From Alphaproteobacteria bacterium (GTDB lineage: Bacteria; Pseudomonadota; Alphaproteobacteria; UBA6615): a DNA stretch of 64,000 nt. The stretch lies in contig JANQOE010000023.1 of NCBI GenBank assembly GCA_028279245.1, positions 29,294 to 93,293 on the forward strand, written 5' to 3'. Numbering within the stretch: the first letter of the stretch is position 1; each line of letters begins with the position of its first letter. This document shows, one piece after another, positions 44,633-52,855 of the stretch. Below the pieces are notes generated by a model. That model did not search any database. It had not been told where the DNA came from and saw only the letters and a list, made by a program, of their open reading frames with translations. Position numbers and translations under genes: made by a program.

Positions 44633-45834
44633 CCTGGCTCACGGTGATCGGCCTGGGTGAGGTTGGCTACGATGGTTTGCCTGCCGAACAACGCGCGTTG
44701 ATCGAGGATGCGGCGCTGCTGGTTGGCGGTGAGCGGCATCTGGCGATGGTACCGGACACCGCAGATGGAAAGCGGCTGGTCTGGCGGCGGCCGCTGTTGG
44801 ATACGGTGCGCGATATCGAGGCGGCGCGCGGTCAACGCGTCGTGGTGTTGGCCACCGGGCATCCGATGTCCTACGGGATCGGCGCGACACTGGTGCGGTA
44901 CTTTGCGCCGGACGAAATGCAGATCATTCCGGCGGCCGGCGCGTTCGACCTGGCTTGCGCACGTCTCGGCTGGCATCGTGAGGAGGTGGCGCGGGTGACG
45001 CTGCATGGCCGGCCGTTGGATACGCTCCGGCCACAACTAGTACCCAACCGGCGGATTCTAGTGTTGAGTGAAGACGGCACGACACCCCGCCAGGTGGCGG
45101 CGTTGCTGACCGAACTTGGTTATGGCGCGAGCAAGTTACAGGTGCTGGAGCATCTGGGCGGCCCCGATGAACACCTGCTTGCGGCAACCGCTGCGGAATG
45201 GGGTGACGCTGTCGTTGCCGATCTAAATACGATCGCCATCGAATGTGTCGCGGGCGCCGATGCGGTGGTGCTTGCCACGACACCTGGTCTGCCCGACGAA
45301 GTGTTCGCCAACGACGGACAACTCACGAAACGGATCGTACGTGCCGCAACTGTGAGCGCGCTGGCGCCGCGACCCGATGCATGTCTTTGGGACTTGGGCG
45401 CAGGGTGTGGGTCCGTGTCGATCGAATGGCTGCGGGCATCGCCCGGCGGTGCTGCCTACGCGGTGGAACGTGTGTCCGAACGCTGTGCGCTTATTCGGAA
45501 AAACGCGAGTGTACTTGGCGTACCGCAACTCAATATTGTTGAAAGCGACGTAGCGGTGTTGGTTGGCGATGACCTGCCAACGCCCGATGCTGTCTTCATT
45601 GGCGGTGGCCTCACAGAGGAGACGGTGCATCGCAGTCACGACGCGTTGTCCATGCACGGACGGCTGGTTGCGAACGCGGTGACGGTGGAGGGCGAAGCCG
45701 TGTTGGCGTACGCGCACGCGACGTATGGCGGTGAATTGAATCGCATCGCCGTCGCGACAGCTTCGGCGGTTGGCGAACGAACGGGTTGGCGGCCTGCCAT
45801 GCCGGTGACGCAGTGGAGTTGCTACAAGGCATGA
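44629..45834 (+). CDS. cobL: precorrin-6Y C5,15-methyltransferase (decarboxylating) CobL
   Basis: 401 residues; a fusion of CbiE (about 1-200) and CbiT (about 205-401). The N-terminal tetrapyrrole methylase has VIGLGEVGYDGLPAEQ, VVVLATGHPMSYGIG and ILVLSEDGTTPRQV. The C-terminal Rossmann methyltransferase has LWDLGAGCGSVSIEW (SAM loop at 255-262) and DAVFIGGGLTEETV. It methylates C5 and C15 and removes CO2 from the C12 acetate. ATGA overlap with cobH and cobI. Confidence 0.96.
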   Translation: MTWLTVIGLGEVGYDGLPAEQRALIEDAALLVGGERHLAMVPDTADGKRLVWRRPLLDTVRDIEAARGQRVVVLATGHPMSYGIGATLVRYFAPDEMQIIPAAGAFDLACARLGWHREEVARVTLHGRPLDTLRPQLVPNRRILVLSEDGTTPRQVAALLTELGYGASKLQVLEHLGGPDEHLLAATAAEWGDAVVADLNTIAIECVAGADAVVLATTPGLPDEVFANDGQLTKRIVRAATVSALAPRPDACLWDLGAGCGSVSIEWLRASPGGAAYAVERVSERCALIRKNASVLGVPQLNIVESDVAVLVGDDLPTPDAVFIGGGLTEETVHRSHDALSMHGRLVANAVTVEGEAVLAYAHATYGGELNRIAVATASAVGERTGWRPAMPVTQWSCYKA

Positions 45835-46538
45835 CCGGCCGCGTGTTTGGTATCGGCGTCGGACCCGGCGACCCGGAACTGATCACCGTGAAGGCCGCGC
45901 GGTTGCTCGACGCGTGTTCCGTCGTCGCCTATCCGGCGACGGAGGATGGCGCGAGCATGGCACGGAGCATCGCCGCACCCTATGTCGCGGCCAACAAGAT
46001 CGAGTTGCCGATCAACATCCCGATTGCGACAGGGCGCTTCCCCGACGCGGCAATCTATGCGGCTGCGGCGGACCGAATTGGCGCGCACCTGCACGACAGT
46101 CACGATGTCGCGGTGTTGTGCGAAGGCGATCCATTCTTCTACGGATCCTTTATGTACCTCTATGGTCTGCTAGCGGAAAGCGGGCATGTGGTTGAGGTGG
46201 TGCCGGGCGTGTCGTCGCTGATGGCGTGCGCCGCCATGCTGGGACATCCCCTTGCCGCAAAGAACGAGGTGATGACTGTGGTGCCGGCGCCGCTGCCGAC
46301 GGACGCGTTGCGCCAACGGTTATCCTCCACCGACGCCGCAGCGATCATCAAGCTGGGCCGTCACTTCGCCAGGGTGCGCGACGTGTTGGACGAACTCGGC
46401 CTCGCCGAACGCGCGCGCTACATCCAACACGCGACGATGCAGGAGCAGAAGTCGCTGCCGTTGCGTGCGGTCGAGCCCGACAAAGTCCCCTACTTCTCGA
46501 TGATCCTGACGCATCGGCAAGGCGTGGCTGGCCAATGA
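45831..46538 (+). CDS. cobI: precorrin-2 C20-methyltransferase CobI
   Basis: 235 residues from ATG 45831. A class III tetrapyrrole methylase: GIGVGPGDPELITVKAARLL at the N terminus binds SAM, VAVLCEGDPFFYGSFMYLY is the CobI/CbiL-specific block, followed by VVPGVSSLMACAAMLG. It adds the C20 methyl that is later lost during ring contraction. The sequence alone does not say whether it uses precorrin-2 or its cobalt form. Overlaps its neighbours by 4 bases each. Confidence 0.95.
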   Translation: MTGRVFGIGVGPGDPELITVKAARLLDACSVVAYPATEDGASMARSIAAPYVAANKIELPINIPIATGRFPDAAIYAAAADRIGAHLHDSHDVAVLCEGDPFFYGSFMYLYGLLAESGHVVEVVPGVSSLMACAAMLGHPLAAKNEVMTVVPAPLPTDALRQRLSSTDAAAIIKLGRHFARVRDVLDELGLAERARYIQHATMQEQKSLPLRAVEPDKVPYFSMILTHRQGVAGQ

Positions 46539-48328
46539 CTGATAGCATCGCCCTTGTCGTGCTGACACGCGATGGCTTCGCCCTGGCAAAACGCGTGTGT
46601 GCAGTGTTGGGCAACGCAGAGATTCACGGATTGGCCCGTCGCGTTGACGACGCCGACGGGTCGTTTGAATCGGTCAGCGCGCATTTGTGTTCCCTGTACG
46701 CAGCCGGCTCTCCGATTGTGGCGATTTGCGCTGGCGGGATTGTCGTGCGCGCGTTGGCACCAGTGCTAGCCGACAAGCGGCAGGAGCCGCCGGTTGTTGT
46801 AGTGAGTCATGACGGCGCGTCAGTCGTGCCGTTGCTTGGCGGGCATCGGGGCGCGAACAAACTCGCGCGGCAATTGGCGGAGGTTCTCGAGGGCCATGCC
46901 GCCATCACCACCGCAAGCGATGTCGATGGCTGCGCGTTGGATGATCCGCCTGTCGGCTGGACTGTGGCCAATCCGGCTGCCGCAAAACCCGTTGCCGCAG
47001 CCTTGCTGGCCGGTGAGCCGTTGCAACTGGTTGCCGAAGCGGGCGATGCGGATTGGCTCATCGGCGTTGGCGCACAACCGGACCCCGCTGCTCCTGTCGT
47101 GCGGACCACCGATCGGGCGGTGATGCCGGCCGAAAACGAACTGGTGTTGAACCCGCCCACGCTGGCGGTCGGTGTTGGGTGCGAGCGGGGCGCGCCTTCG
47201 GCAGAGATCGTGGAACTAATGGACCAGGCGTTGGCGTCGGCCGGTTTGACGCGCGCGTCCGTCGCCTGTGTGGCGTCCATCGATCTGAAGGCTGACGAGC
47301 CGGCGATCCACACGGCGGCAGCAGCGCTGGGTGTGCCGGCACGGTTCTTCGATGCCGCAACGCTAGAGCAAGAGCGCGCGCGGCTGGCCAACCCGTCGCC
47401 GGCGGTGTTCGCCGAAGTCGGCTGTCATGGCGTCGCCGAGGGGGCGGCACTGGCGGCGGCGGGACCGGACGGGCTGCTGCATGTGCCGAAACAAAAGACC
47501 GTACGGGGAACGTGCGCGATTGCCCGCAACGTGAGTGGAATAGATGGATCGTGTGTGGGGCGGCCGGCCGGGAAGCTGACGCTTGTCGGGCTGGGACCCG
47601 GCGCGGCGGATTACCGGCTGCCGGCGGCGACGGCGGCATTGCGGCAAGCGACGGACATCGTCGGTTACGGCGGCTATGTCGGCCAGATCGAACGGATCTC
47701 CGACGGGGTTGATGTTCATCGTTTCGCCCTGGGCGAGGAAGAGTTGCGTTGCCGCCATGCGCTCGGGCTGGCGCGCACCGGGCGAGCTGTGGCGCTGGTG
47801 TGCAGCGGCGACCCCGGGATCTATGCGATGGCGGCCCTGGTGTTCGAGTTGCTGGAGCAAGAGCCGTCGCGCATCCTGGTCGACGTTGTTCCGGGGGTGT
47901 CGGCGTTGCAGATGGCCGCCGCGCGGATGGGCGCACCATTGGGCCATGATTTCTGCGCCGTTTCCTTGAGCGATTTGCTAACGCCCTGGTCGGAGATCGA
48001 GCGGCGGTTGGATGCGGCGGCACGCGGGGACTTTGTGGTGGCGCTATACAACCCGGCGAGCCGGCAACGGCAATCGCAACTGGCGCGGGCCCGGGACATC
48101 ATGCTGCGGCATCGGCCGGTCGATACGCCCGTGTTGATTGGCAGGCAACTGGCCCGCGCCGGCGAGCAAACCGACATCGTGCCATTGGCCGAATTGGACA
48201 GCGGTATGGTCGACATGCTGAGCTTGGTGATTGTCGGCAGTTCGACGACGCGTCTCTTCGACACCGGCGCACGGCGCTGGCTTTACACGCCGCGCGGTTA
48301 CGCGGCGAAGGCAAGGTCCGCCGCATGA
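46535..48328 (+). CDS. cobJ: CbiG-CobJ fusion: cobalt-precorrin-5A hydrolase-like + precorrin-3B C17-methyltransferase
   Basis: 597 residues from ATG 46535. Residues about 1-335 are CbiG-like (IVAICAGGIVVRALAPVLADK, PLLGGHRGANKLARQLAE, and a CobE-like C-terminal part VGVGCERGAPSAEI), which in the anaerobic path opens the delta-lactone. Residues about 347-597 are the CobJ/CbiH methylase (LTLVGLGPGAADYRLPAA, ALVCSGDPGIYAMAALVFEL, FVVALYNPASRQRQ), which does C17 methylation and ring contraction. No cobG gene is in the window. The fusion favours an oxygen-independent ring contraction route. Confidence 0.93.
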   Translation: MTDSIALVVLTRDGFALAKRVCAVLGNAEIHGLARRVDDADGSFESVSAHLCSLYAAGSPIVAICAGGIVVRALAPVLADKRQEPPVVVVSHDGASVVPLLGGHRGANKLARQLAEVLEGHAAITTASDVDGCALDDPPVGWTVANPAAAKPVAAALLAGEPLQLVAEAGDADWLIGVGAQPDPAAPVVRTTDRAVMPAENELVLNPPTLAVGVGCERGAPSAEIVELMDQALASAGLTRASVACVASIDLKADEPAIHTAAAALGVPARFFDAATLEQERARLANPSPAVFAEVGCHGVAEGAALAAAGPDGLLHVPKQKTVRGTCAIARNVSGIDGSCVGRPAGKLTLVGLGPGAADYRLPAATAALRQATDIVGYGGYVGQIERISDGVDVHRFALGEEELRCRHALGLARTGRAVALVCSGDPGIYAMAALVFELLEQEPSRILVDVVPGVSALQMAAARMGAPLGHDFCAVSLSDLLTPWSEIERRLDAAARGDFVVALYNPASRQRQSQLARARDIMLRHRPVDTPVLIGRQLARAGEQTDIVPLAELDSGMVDMLSLVIVGSSTTRLFDTGARRWLYTPRGYAAKARSAA

Positions 48329-49083
48329 CCGTCTACTTCATTGGCGCCGGGCCGGGCGCGCCGGACCTGATCACCGTGCGCGGTTTGCGACTGATCGAAA
48401 GCTGCCCCGTTTGTCTCTACGCGGGCAGTCTGGTGCCGCAGGAGGTGATCGCCGCAGCGCCAAAGGATGGCCAGGTCGTTGATACATCGAGCCTGACCCT
48501 CGACGAGATTGTCAACGCGTGTGCCACCGCCACGCGCGACGGTCAGCATGTGGCCCGCGTGCATTCCGGCGACCCGTCAATCTACGGTGCCATTGGCGAG
48601 CAGATGCGGCGACTGGCGGTGCAAGACATCTCTTATGAGGTCGTGCCGGGGGTGCCGGCGTTTGCGGCGACGGCGGCGGCATTGAAGCAGGAACTTACCC
48701 TGCCCGACGTGGCGCAGACCGTCATTCTGACGCGCACCGCGGTGCGTGCGTCGGCGATGCCGGCCGGCGAAGAACTTGAGGAATTGGCGCGCAGCCAGGC
48801 AACGCTGGCGATCCACCTCTCCGTCAACAATCTGGCGAAGGTGGTGCGGGCATTGACGCCGCATTATGGCGCCGACTGTCCGGCGGTCGTCGGCTACCGC
48901 GTCAGTTGGCCCGACGAGCTATTGATCCGTGGCACGCTGGCGACCATTCGCGACGAGGTGAAGGCGGCTCGGATCACGCGGACGGCGCTGATCCTGGTCG
49001 GGCGCGCATTAGATGCTGCTGATCACACTGAAAGCCGGCTTTATGACCCGGCGCACAGCCACGTCTTCCGGCCGGCATCCTAG
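48325..49083 (+). CDS. cobM: precorrin-4 C11-methyltransferase CobM
   Basis: 252 residues, complete. Tetrapyrrole methylase with FIGAGPGAPDLITVRGL (SAM loop), CLYAGSLVPQEVI, HSGDPSIYGAIGEQMRRL, VVPGVPAFAATAAALKQEL and TLAIHLSVNNLAKVV, all typical of CobM/CbiF. It methylates C11. Last plus-strand gene of the overlapping cbiX-to-cobM run; its TAG is inside a 16-base perfect palindrome shared with the stop of the convergent ankyrin gene. Confidence 0.95.
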   Translation: MTVYFIGAGPGAPDLITVRGLRLIESCPVCLYAGSLVPQEVIAAAPKDGQVVDTSSLTLDEIVNACATATRDGQHVARVHSGDPSIYGAIGEQMRRLAVQDISYEVVPGVPAFAATAAALKQELTLPDVAQTVILTRTAVRASAMPAGEELEELARSQATLAIHLSVNNLAKVVRALTPHYGADCPAVVGYRVSWPDELLIRGTLATIRDEVKAARITRTALILVGRALDAADHTESRLYDPAHSHVFRPAS

Positions 49084-49094
49084 TCTAGACTAGG
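49079..49094. repeat. 16-bp perfect palindrome spanning two convergent stop codons
   Basis: CCTAGTCTAGACTAGG is a perfect palindrome that contains the cobM TAG (49081-49083) and, on the other strand, the TAG of the ankyrin gene (49090-49092). It contains two or more copies of CTAG, a rare tetramer in GC-rich proteobacteria. A close relative lies at 51550-51563. Confidence 0.8.
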
Positions 49095-49653
49095 AGGCGC
49101 CAGCCTCGCGCAGGCGGTCGGAGATCTGGCGGGAGCGGCCGTCGTTGGCCCAGTCCAGCACCGTCCGGCCGGTGAAGTCGGTGTGGTTGATGTCCGCACC
49201 GCCGGCGATCAAGGCCTCGACCGTGTCAAGATGGCCGTTCTGCGCGGCGATCATTAGGGGCGTCACACCCTGGCGGTTTTCGCTATCGGCGTTCGCGCCG
49301 GCGCCTATCAAGAGTTCGACGACATCGACGTAGCCACGGTCAGACGCGTAGAACATGGCCGAGTTGCCAAGTGCATCGGTGTGATCGGGCTGACGGTCAA
49401 ACTGAAGCAATACATCAATCGTATCGTAATGACCGACGACGCTGGCCCAAATCAAGGCGGTCCTGCCCTGCGCGTCCTGGGCGTATGGGCTGGCGCCACG
49501 CTGCAAAAGACTGCGGGTCTCATCGACATCGCCCGCATAAGACGAGACTAGCAGCGGATCGGACGCGAGCAGTTGTATCTGGGCAAGCGCCGGACTGGCG
49601 GCAGTCAACGCCAAGGTGAAGAGGGCGGCTCGGAGAAGAGGCTTCACGGTCAT
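49090..49653 (-). CDS. exported ankyrin-repeat protein
   Basis: 187 residues from ATG 49653, chosen for the AAGGAG site and because a signal peptide follows (MTVKPLLRAALFTLALTAAS, cleaved after ALA). The mature part carries about five ankyrin repeats: an incomplete first, then DAQGRTALIWASVVGHYDTI, DALGNSAMFYASDRGYVDVV, NRQGVTPLMIAAQNGHLDTV and DFTGRTVLDWANDGRS. Such periplasmic ankyrin proteins often partner with catalases or other proteins. It starts 7 bases after the cobK stop and is probably on one message with cbiD and cobK. Confidence 0.88.
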   Translation of the reverse strand: MTVKPLLRAALFTLALTAASPALAQIQLLASDPLLVSSYAGDVDETRSLLQRGASPYAQDAQGRTALIWASVVGHYDTIDVLLQFDRQPDHTDALGNSAMFYASDRGYVDVVELLIGAGANADSENRQGVTPLMIAAQNGHLDTVEALIAGGADINHTDFTGRTVLDWANDGRSRQISDRLREAGAS

Positions 49654-49660
49654 CAACTCC

Positions 49661-50476
49661 TTAGTGCCCGGCCAGAGTACATGGGTCAACGCGACCCTTT
49701 CGAGATTCGGCATTACATCTTTCGCGCAACCGCCGGCCAACCCATTCCAGCACGGCGGCGTGGCTACCAACGGATAGTTGGGTTCCGGACGGGCGGCGGA
49801 CAAGCACGACCGGCAGGCCTAATCCCCGCGCCGCCAGCAGTTTCGGCTGGGTTGCGTCGCCGCCGGATGCTTTCGCTACCAGCGCATCGATCCGGTACCG
49901 GCGCTGCAAGGCGCCTTCGGCGGCGACGTTGAAGGGGCCACGGTCGACGATGAGTTCATGCCGATGCAGCGCTAAAGGCGCGTGCGGATTACCGAACAAT
50001 CGGACTAAGAGGAACGTCTCCCTCAGCGCTTCGAACGCTTCCAGCCCCGTGCGGCCGGTGGTGACGAAGACGCGCCGCCAACCCCGCCTCGCGACCATTG
50101 CAGCGGCAGCAGCGAGGCTTCCGACTGTGCGCCAGTCGTCAGCAGGTGTCGGCTGCCACGCCGGACGCGTGAGCGCGACGAGCGGCGTGGCAGTATCGCT
50201 GCATGCAATCAGAGCGTTTTGGCTGATGCGCTCGGCGAAGGGGTGAGTCGCATCGACAACCGCATCGCATTCCGTCGTGCACAGGTATTTCGTGAGGCCG
50301 GACACGCCGCCGAACCCGCCCCGGCGGATTTCGACCGGCGGTAACGCTGGCGCGTCGGTGCGGCCGGCGATGGAGTAGACGCATGAGATCTGGTCGCCAA
50401 ACCGGGCCTTCACCTGTGCCGCTAACTCGCGGGCGTCGCCGGTCCCGCCCAGCACCAGCAGGCGGAACGGGGTCAC
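49661..50476 (-). CDS. cobK: precorrin-6A reductase CobK
   Basis: 271 residues. N-terminal LLVLGGTGDARELAAQVKA is the NAD(P)H-binding loop, VVDATHPFAERISQNA is the signature CobK/CbiJ block, followed by RRVFVTTGRTGLEAFEAL and the late DALVAKASGGDATQPKLLAA (typical SGG...PKL motif). It reduces the macrocycle to dihydro form with NADPH. Its start overlaps the cbiD stop by 4 bases on the minus strand. Confidence 0.94.
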   Translation of the reverse strand: MTPFRLLVLGGTGDARELAAQVKARFGDQISCVYSIAGRTDAPALPPVEIRRGGFGGVSGLTKYLCTTECDAVVDATHPFAERISQNALIACSDTATPLVALTRPAWQPTPADDWRTVGSLAAAAAMVARRGWRRVFVTTGRTGLEAFEALRETFLLVRLFGNPHAPLALHRHELIVDRGPFNVAAEGALQRRYRIDALVAKASGGDATQPKLLAARGLGLPVVLVRRPSGTQLSVGSHAAVLEWVGRRLRERCNAESRKGRVDPCTLAGH

Positions 50477-51543
50477 GGACCGGCCGTGCCGATGACCGCA
50501 CCGTTGCGGGCGACGACGAGCACGTCGATGTCGACCCGGCCGGTCAGGGATGCGCTGGCCACCTCCCGCACGCGGCGGGCGACCGACGATGCGAGCGGCA
50601 GACCCCGTGTTTCCGCCAGTTCCAATACCGCGCCGGCGCTGTGAGACCGGCGCGCTGCTTCGACTGCCGCTAGGTCGGCACCAAGTTGTTCGAGTTGGGC
50701 GGCGAGGGCGGAAATGTCGACGCGGCTGCGCGAGGAGTGCAGGTCACGGACCCCGCGGGCGAACTTCGATAGCTTGGCGAACCCGCCGGCGATGGTGACC
50801 CGCGGTATCGGGTGGCGCGCCAGATAAGTCAGGGTTGCGCCGGCGAAGTCGCCCATTTCGATCAGCGCGCTGTCCGGGAGTTCATATCGCTGTTGTGCTA
50901 CCTGTTCGGAGGTCCGGCCTGTTGACAGGACGATGTGGCTAGTTCCGGTAGCACGGGCGACATCGATGCCGCGGTGAATGCTGTGAATCCACGAGGCGCA
51001 GGAGTAGGGGATAACGATGCCGGAGGTGCCGAGCACGCTGAGCCCGCCTTCGATGCCGAGGCGCGCGTTGCTGGTCTTCGCCGCCAACCGCTCGCCGCCC
51101 GGGATGGAGAGGGTGACGTGAAACCCGGCGTCGATGCGGTTTTCGCGGGCCACCGCTGCCAGTTCCCGGGCGATCAGCTCCCGCGGCTTCGGGTTGATGG
51201 CCGGTTCGCCGACGGCCACGGCGAGCCCAGGTTTCGTTACGGTGCCGACCCCCTCGCCCGCCGCGAAATGCACGCCTTCGTCCGATGATTGCTGAACGGT
51301 CGCCAACACCAGTGCGCCGTGGGTGACATCGGGGTCGTCGCCGGCATCCTTGACTACGCCGGCGGTGGCGGATGATCCCTCAGTGGCGCGGTGCGCCAGC
51401 CCGAACGAGGCCGACCCGCGTGGCAGGGTGATGCTGACCGGGTCGGGGAATGTGCCGGTGAGCAAAGCGGTACCAGCCGCCCGCGCGGCCGCCGCCGCGC
51501 AGGCCCCGGTCGTCCAGCCCCGCCGTAGCTCGGTTTGCGCCAT
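50473..51543 (-). CDS. cbiD: cobalt-precorrin-5B C1-methyltransferase CbiD
   Basis: 356 residues. CbiD motifs: RRGWTTGACAAAAARAAGTAL at the N terminus, AVVKDAGDDPDVTHGA-like GVVKDAGDDPDVTHG, GVGTVTKPGLAVAVGEPAINP (P-G-I/L-x-GEPAINP) and GTSGIVIPYSCASWIHSI, then KLSKFARGVRDLHSSRS. It methylates C1 and replaces CobF, which is not in the window. CbiD is the marker of the oxygen-independent branch, though it also occurs in alphaproteobacteria with CobN. First gene of the minus-strand cbiD-cobK-ank unit. Confidence 0.95.
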   Translation of the reverse strand: MAQTELRRGWTTGACAAAAARAAGTALLTGTFPDPVSITLPRGSASFGLAHRATEGSSATAGVVKDAGDDPDVTHGALVLATVQQSSDEGVHFAAGEGVGTVTKPGLAVAVGEPAINPKPRELIARELAAVARENRIDAGFHVTLSIPGGERLAAKTSNARLGIEGGLSVLGTSGIVIPYSCASWIHSIHRGIDVARATGTSHIVLSTGRTSEQVAQQRYELPDSALIEMGDFAGATLTYLARHPIPRVTIAGGFAKLSKFARGVRDLHSSRSRVDISALAAQLEQLGADLAAVEAARRSHSAGAVLELAETRGLPLASSVARRVREVASASLTGRVDIDVLVVARNGAVIGTAGP

Positions 51544-51549
51544 CCCCCC

Positions 51550-51563
51550 AGTCTAGCGACTAG
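51550..51563. repeat. AGTCTAG-CG-ACTAG motif at the cbiD 5' boundary
   Basis: AGTCTAG, then CG, then ACTAG. The palindrome at 49079-49094 contains the same AGTCTAG-ACTAG without the CG. The two copies bracket the minus-strand ank-cobK-cbiD block exactly. Confidence 0.6.
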
Positions 51564-51595
51564 TCAGGCCGCGGCCAGCGGATTAGCTTGCGGCG

Positions 51596-52420
51596 ATGCT
51601 GCACCCTTCCTTGCCGACATTCGAACCGGGCACCGTCTGGCTGGCCGGCGCCGGACCCGGCGACCCCGGATTGCTGACACTGCTGGCCGCGCACGGCCTG
51701 CAGCAAGCCGACGCGATCGTCTACGACGCATTGGTCGACGACCGCATTCTGGCTATGGCCGATCCGGGCGCGGACCGCATCTATGCCGGGAAGCGCGGTG
51801 GGAAGCCATCACCCAAGCAACGGGACATCTCCAGCCGGCTGATCGAACTGGCGCGGTCGGGGAAACGGGTGTTGCGGCTGAAGGGTGGCGACCCGTTCGT
51901 GTTCGGCCGCGGGGCGGAGGAAGCGCTGGCACTGGTCGGGGCCGGAATTCGGTTTCGTATTGTGCCAGGGGTGACCGCCGGGATCGGTGGGCTGGCCTAT
52001 GCGGGCATTCCGGTCACCCACCGCAGTACCAATTCCGCTGTTCTATTCATCACCGCCCATGATCTGACCGGCGCGGTGCCGGATGCGCTGGACTGGGATG
52101 CGATGGCGCGGGTCCCGGTGCTCGTGATCTACATGGTGATGAAGCAACTGCAGGAGGTCAGCGCGCGGCTGATCCACAATGGCCGGCGGCCCGGCGAGAC
52201 GGTGGCGATTGTCGAAAGCGCCGCGACGCCGCAGCAGCGAGTTGTTGAGAGTAGCTTGGCGAACGTGGCGGCGGATGCGGCGCGCGCCGGGGCGAAACCG
52301 CCGGCGATTCTGGTGGTCGGCGAGGTGGCCCGGCTGCGGCCGGGACTCGACTGGCTGGGTGCGCTTGAGGGCCGGGTCCTGATCGACGACCCGCTCGCCA
52401 CCACACGGTTGGCAAGTTGA
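51596..52420 (+). CDS. cobA: uroporphyrinogen-III C-methyltransferase CobA
   Basis: 274 residues. SUMT motifs: VWLAGAGPGDPGLLTLLAAH, IVYDALVDDRILAM, RIYAGKRGGKPSPKQRDIS, VLRLKGGDPFVFGRGAEEA and VVPGVTAGIGGLAYAGIPVTHR. It makes precorrin-2 with two SAM molecules, feeding cobalamin and siroheme. No CysG oxidase/ferrochelatase domain is attached. It starts 52 bases from cbiD, divergently. Confidence 0.95.
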   Translation: MLHPSLPTFEPGTVWLAGAGPGDPGLLTLLAAHGLQQADAIVYDALVDDRILAMADPGADRIYAGKRGGKPSPKQRDISSRLIELARSGKRVLRLKGGDPFVFGRGAEEALALVGAGIRFRIVPGVTAGIGGLAYAGIPVTHRSTNSAVLFITAHDLTGAVPDALDWDAMARVPVLVIYMVMKQLQEVSARLIHNGRRPGETVAIVESAATPQQRVVESSLANVAADAARAGAKPPAILVVGEVARLRPGLDWLGALEGRVLIDDPLATTRLAS

Positions 52421-52422
52421 GC

Positions 52423-52854
52423 ATGGCCTGGCTGTCGCTCAAGGCGCTGAGCACGCTGATTGTCGGCGCGGCGTTCGGCGGGATGGTGATGTTCAGTTTC
52501 GCTGTCGCGCCCCAACTGTTCTCACAGCTTGGCAAGGAAACCGCGGGCCGGTTCGTGCGGGTGTTCTTCCCACGCTACTACTTGATGATGACGATTGCCT
52601 GCGTCGCCGGTGCGGGGTTGCTGGCGACTCTGCAGCGGTTCCCGACCGAGGTTGCGGTGCTGGCGGCGGTGGCCCTTTCGTTCATTCTGCTGCGGCGCGG
52701 TTTTCAACCGCGGTTGGAAGACCTGCGGGAGGCGCGGGCACAGGGCGATGCCGCCGCGGAAGCGCAGTTCCGCCGGTTGCACGGGGTCAGCATGGCCGTG
52801 AACCTGGTGCAGATCTTCGCCATGGGTTTCGTGCTGCTGCGCCTCGGCGCGTAA
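52423..52854 (+). CDS. DUF4149-type membrane protein
   Basis: About 143 residues; a TTG two codons upstream (52417) overlapping the cobA stop is an equally possible start. Four hydrophobic helices: LKALSTLIVGAAFGGMVMFSF, YYLMMTIACVAGAGLLATL, VAVLAAVALSFILL and VNLVQIFAMGFVLLRLGA. The FGGMVMFSFAVAPQLF and FPRYYL blocks and the late RLHGVSMAVNLVQ match DUF4149/TMEM205-like proteins. Function unknown. It is sandwiched between cobA and cobB with one to two bases on each side. Confidence 0.78.
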   Translation: MAWLSLKALSTLIVGAAFGGMVMFSFAVAPQLFSQLGKETAGRFVRVFFPRYYLMMTIACVAGAGLLATLQRFPTEVAVLAAVALSFILLRRGFQPRLEDLREARAQGDAAAEAQFRRLHGVSMAVNLVQIFAMGFVLLRLGA

Positions 52855-52855
52855 C

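Noticed and set aside
49079..49094. Palindrome read as a bidirectional terminator
   Set aside because: It has no loop and no T-run on either side; better described as a palindromic repeat.
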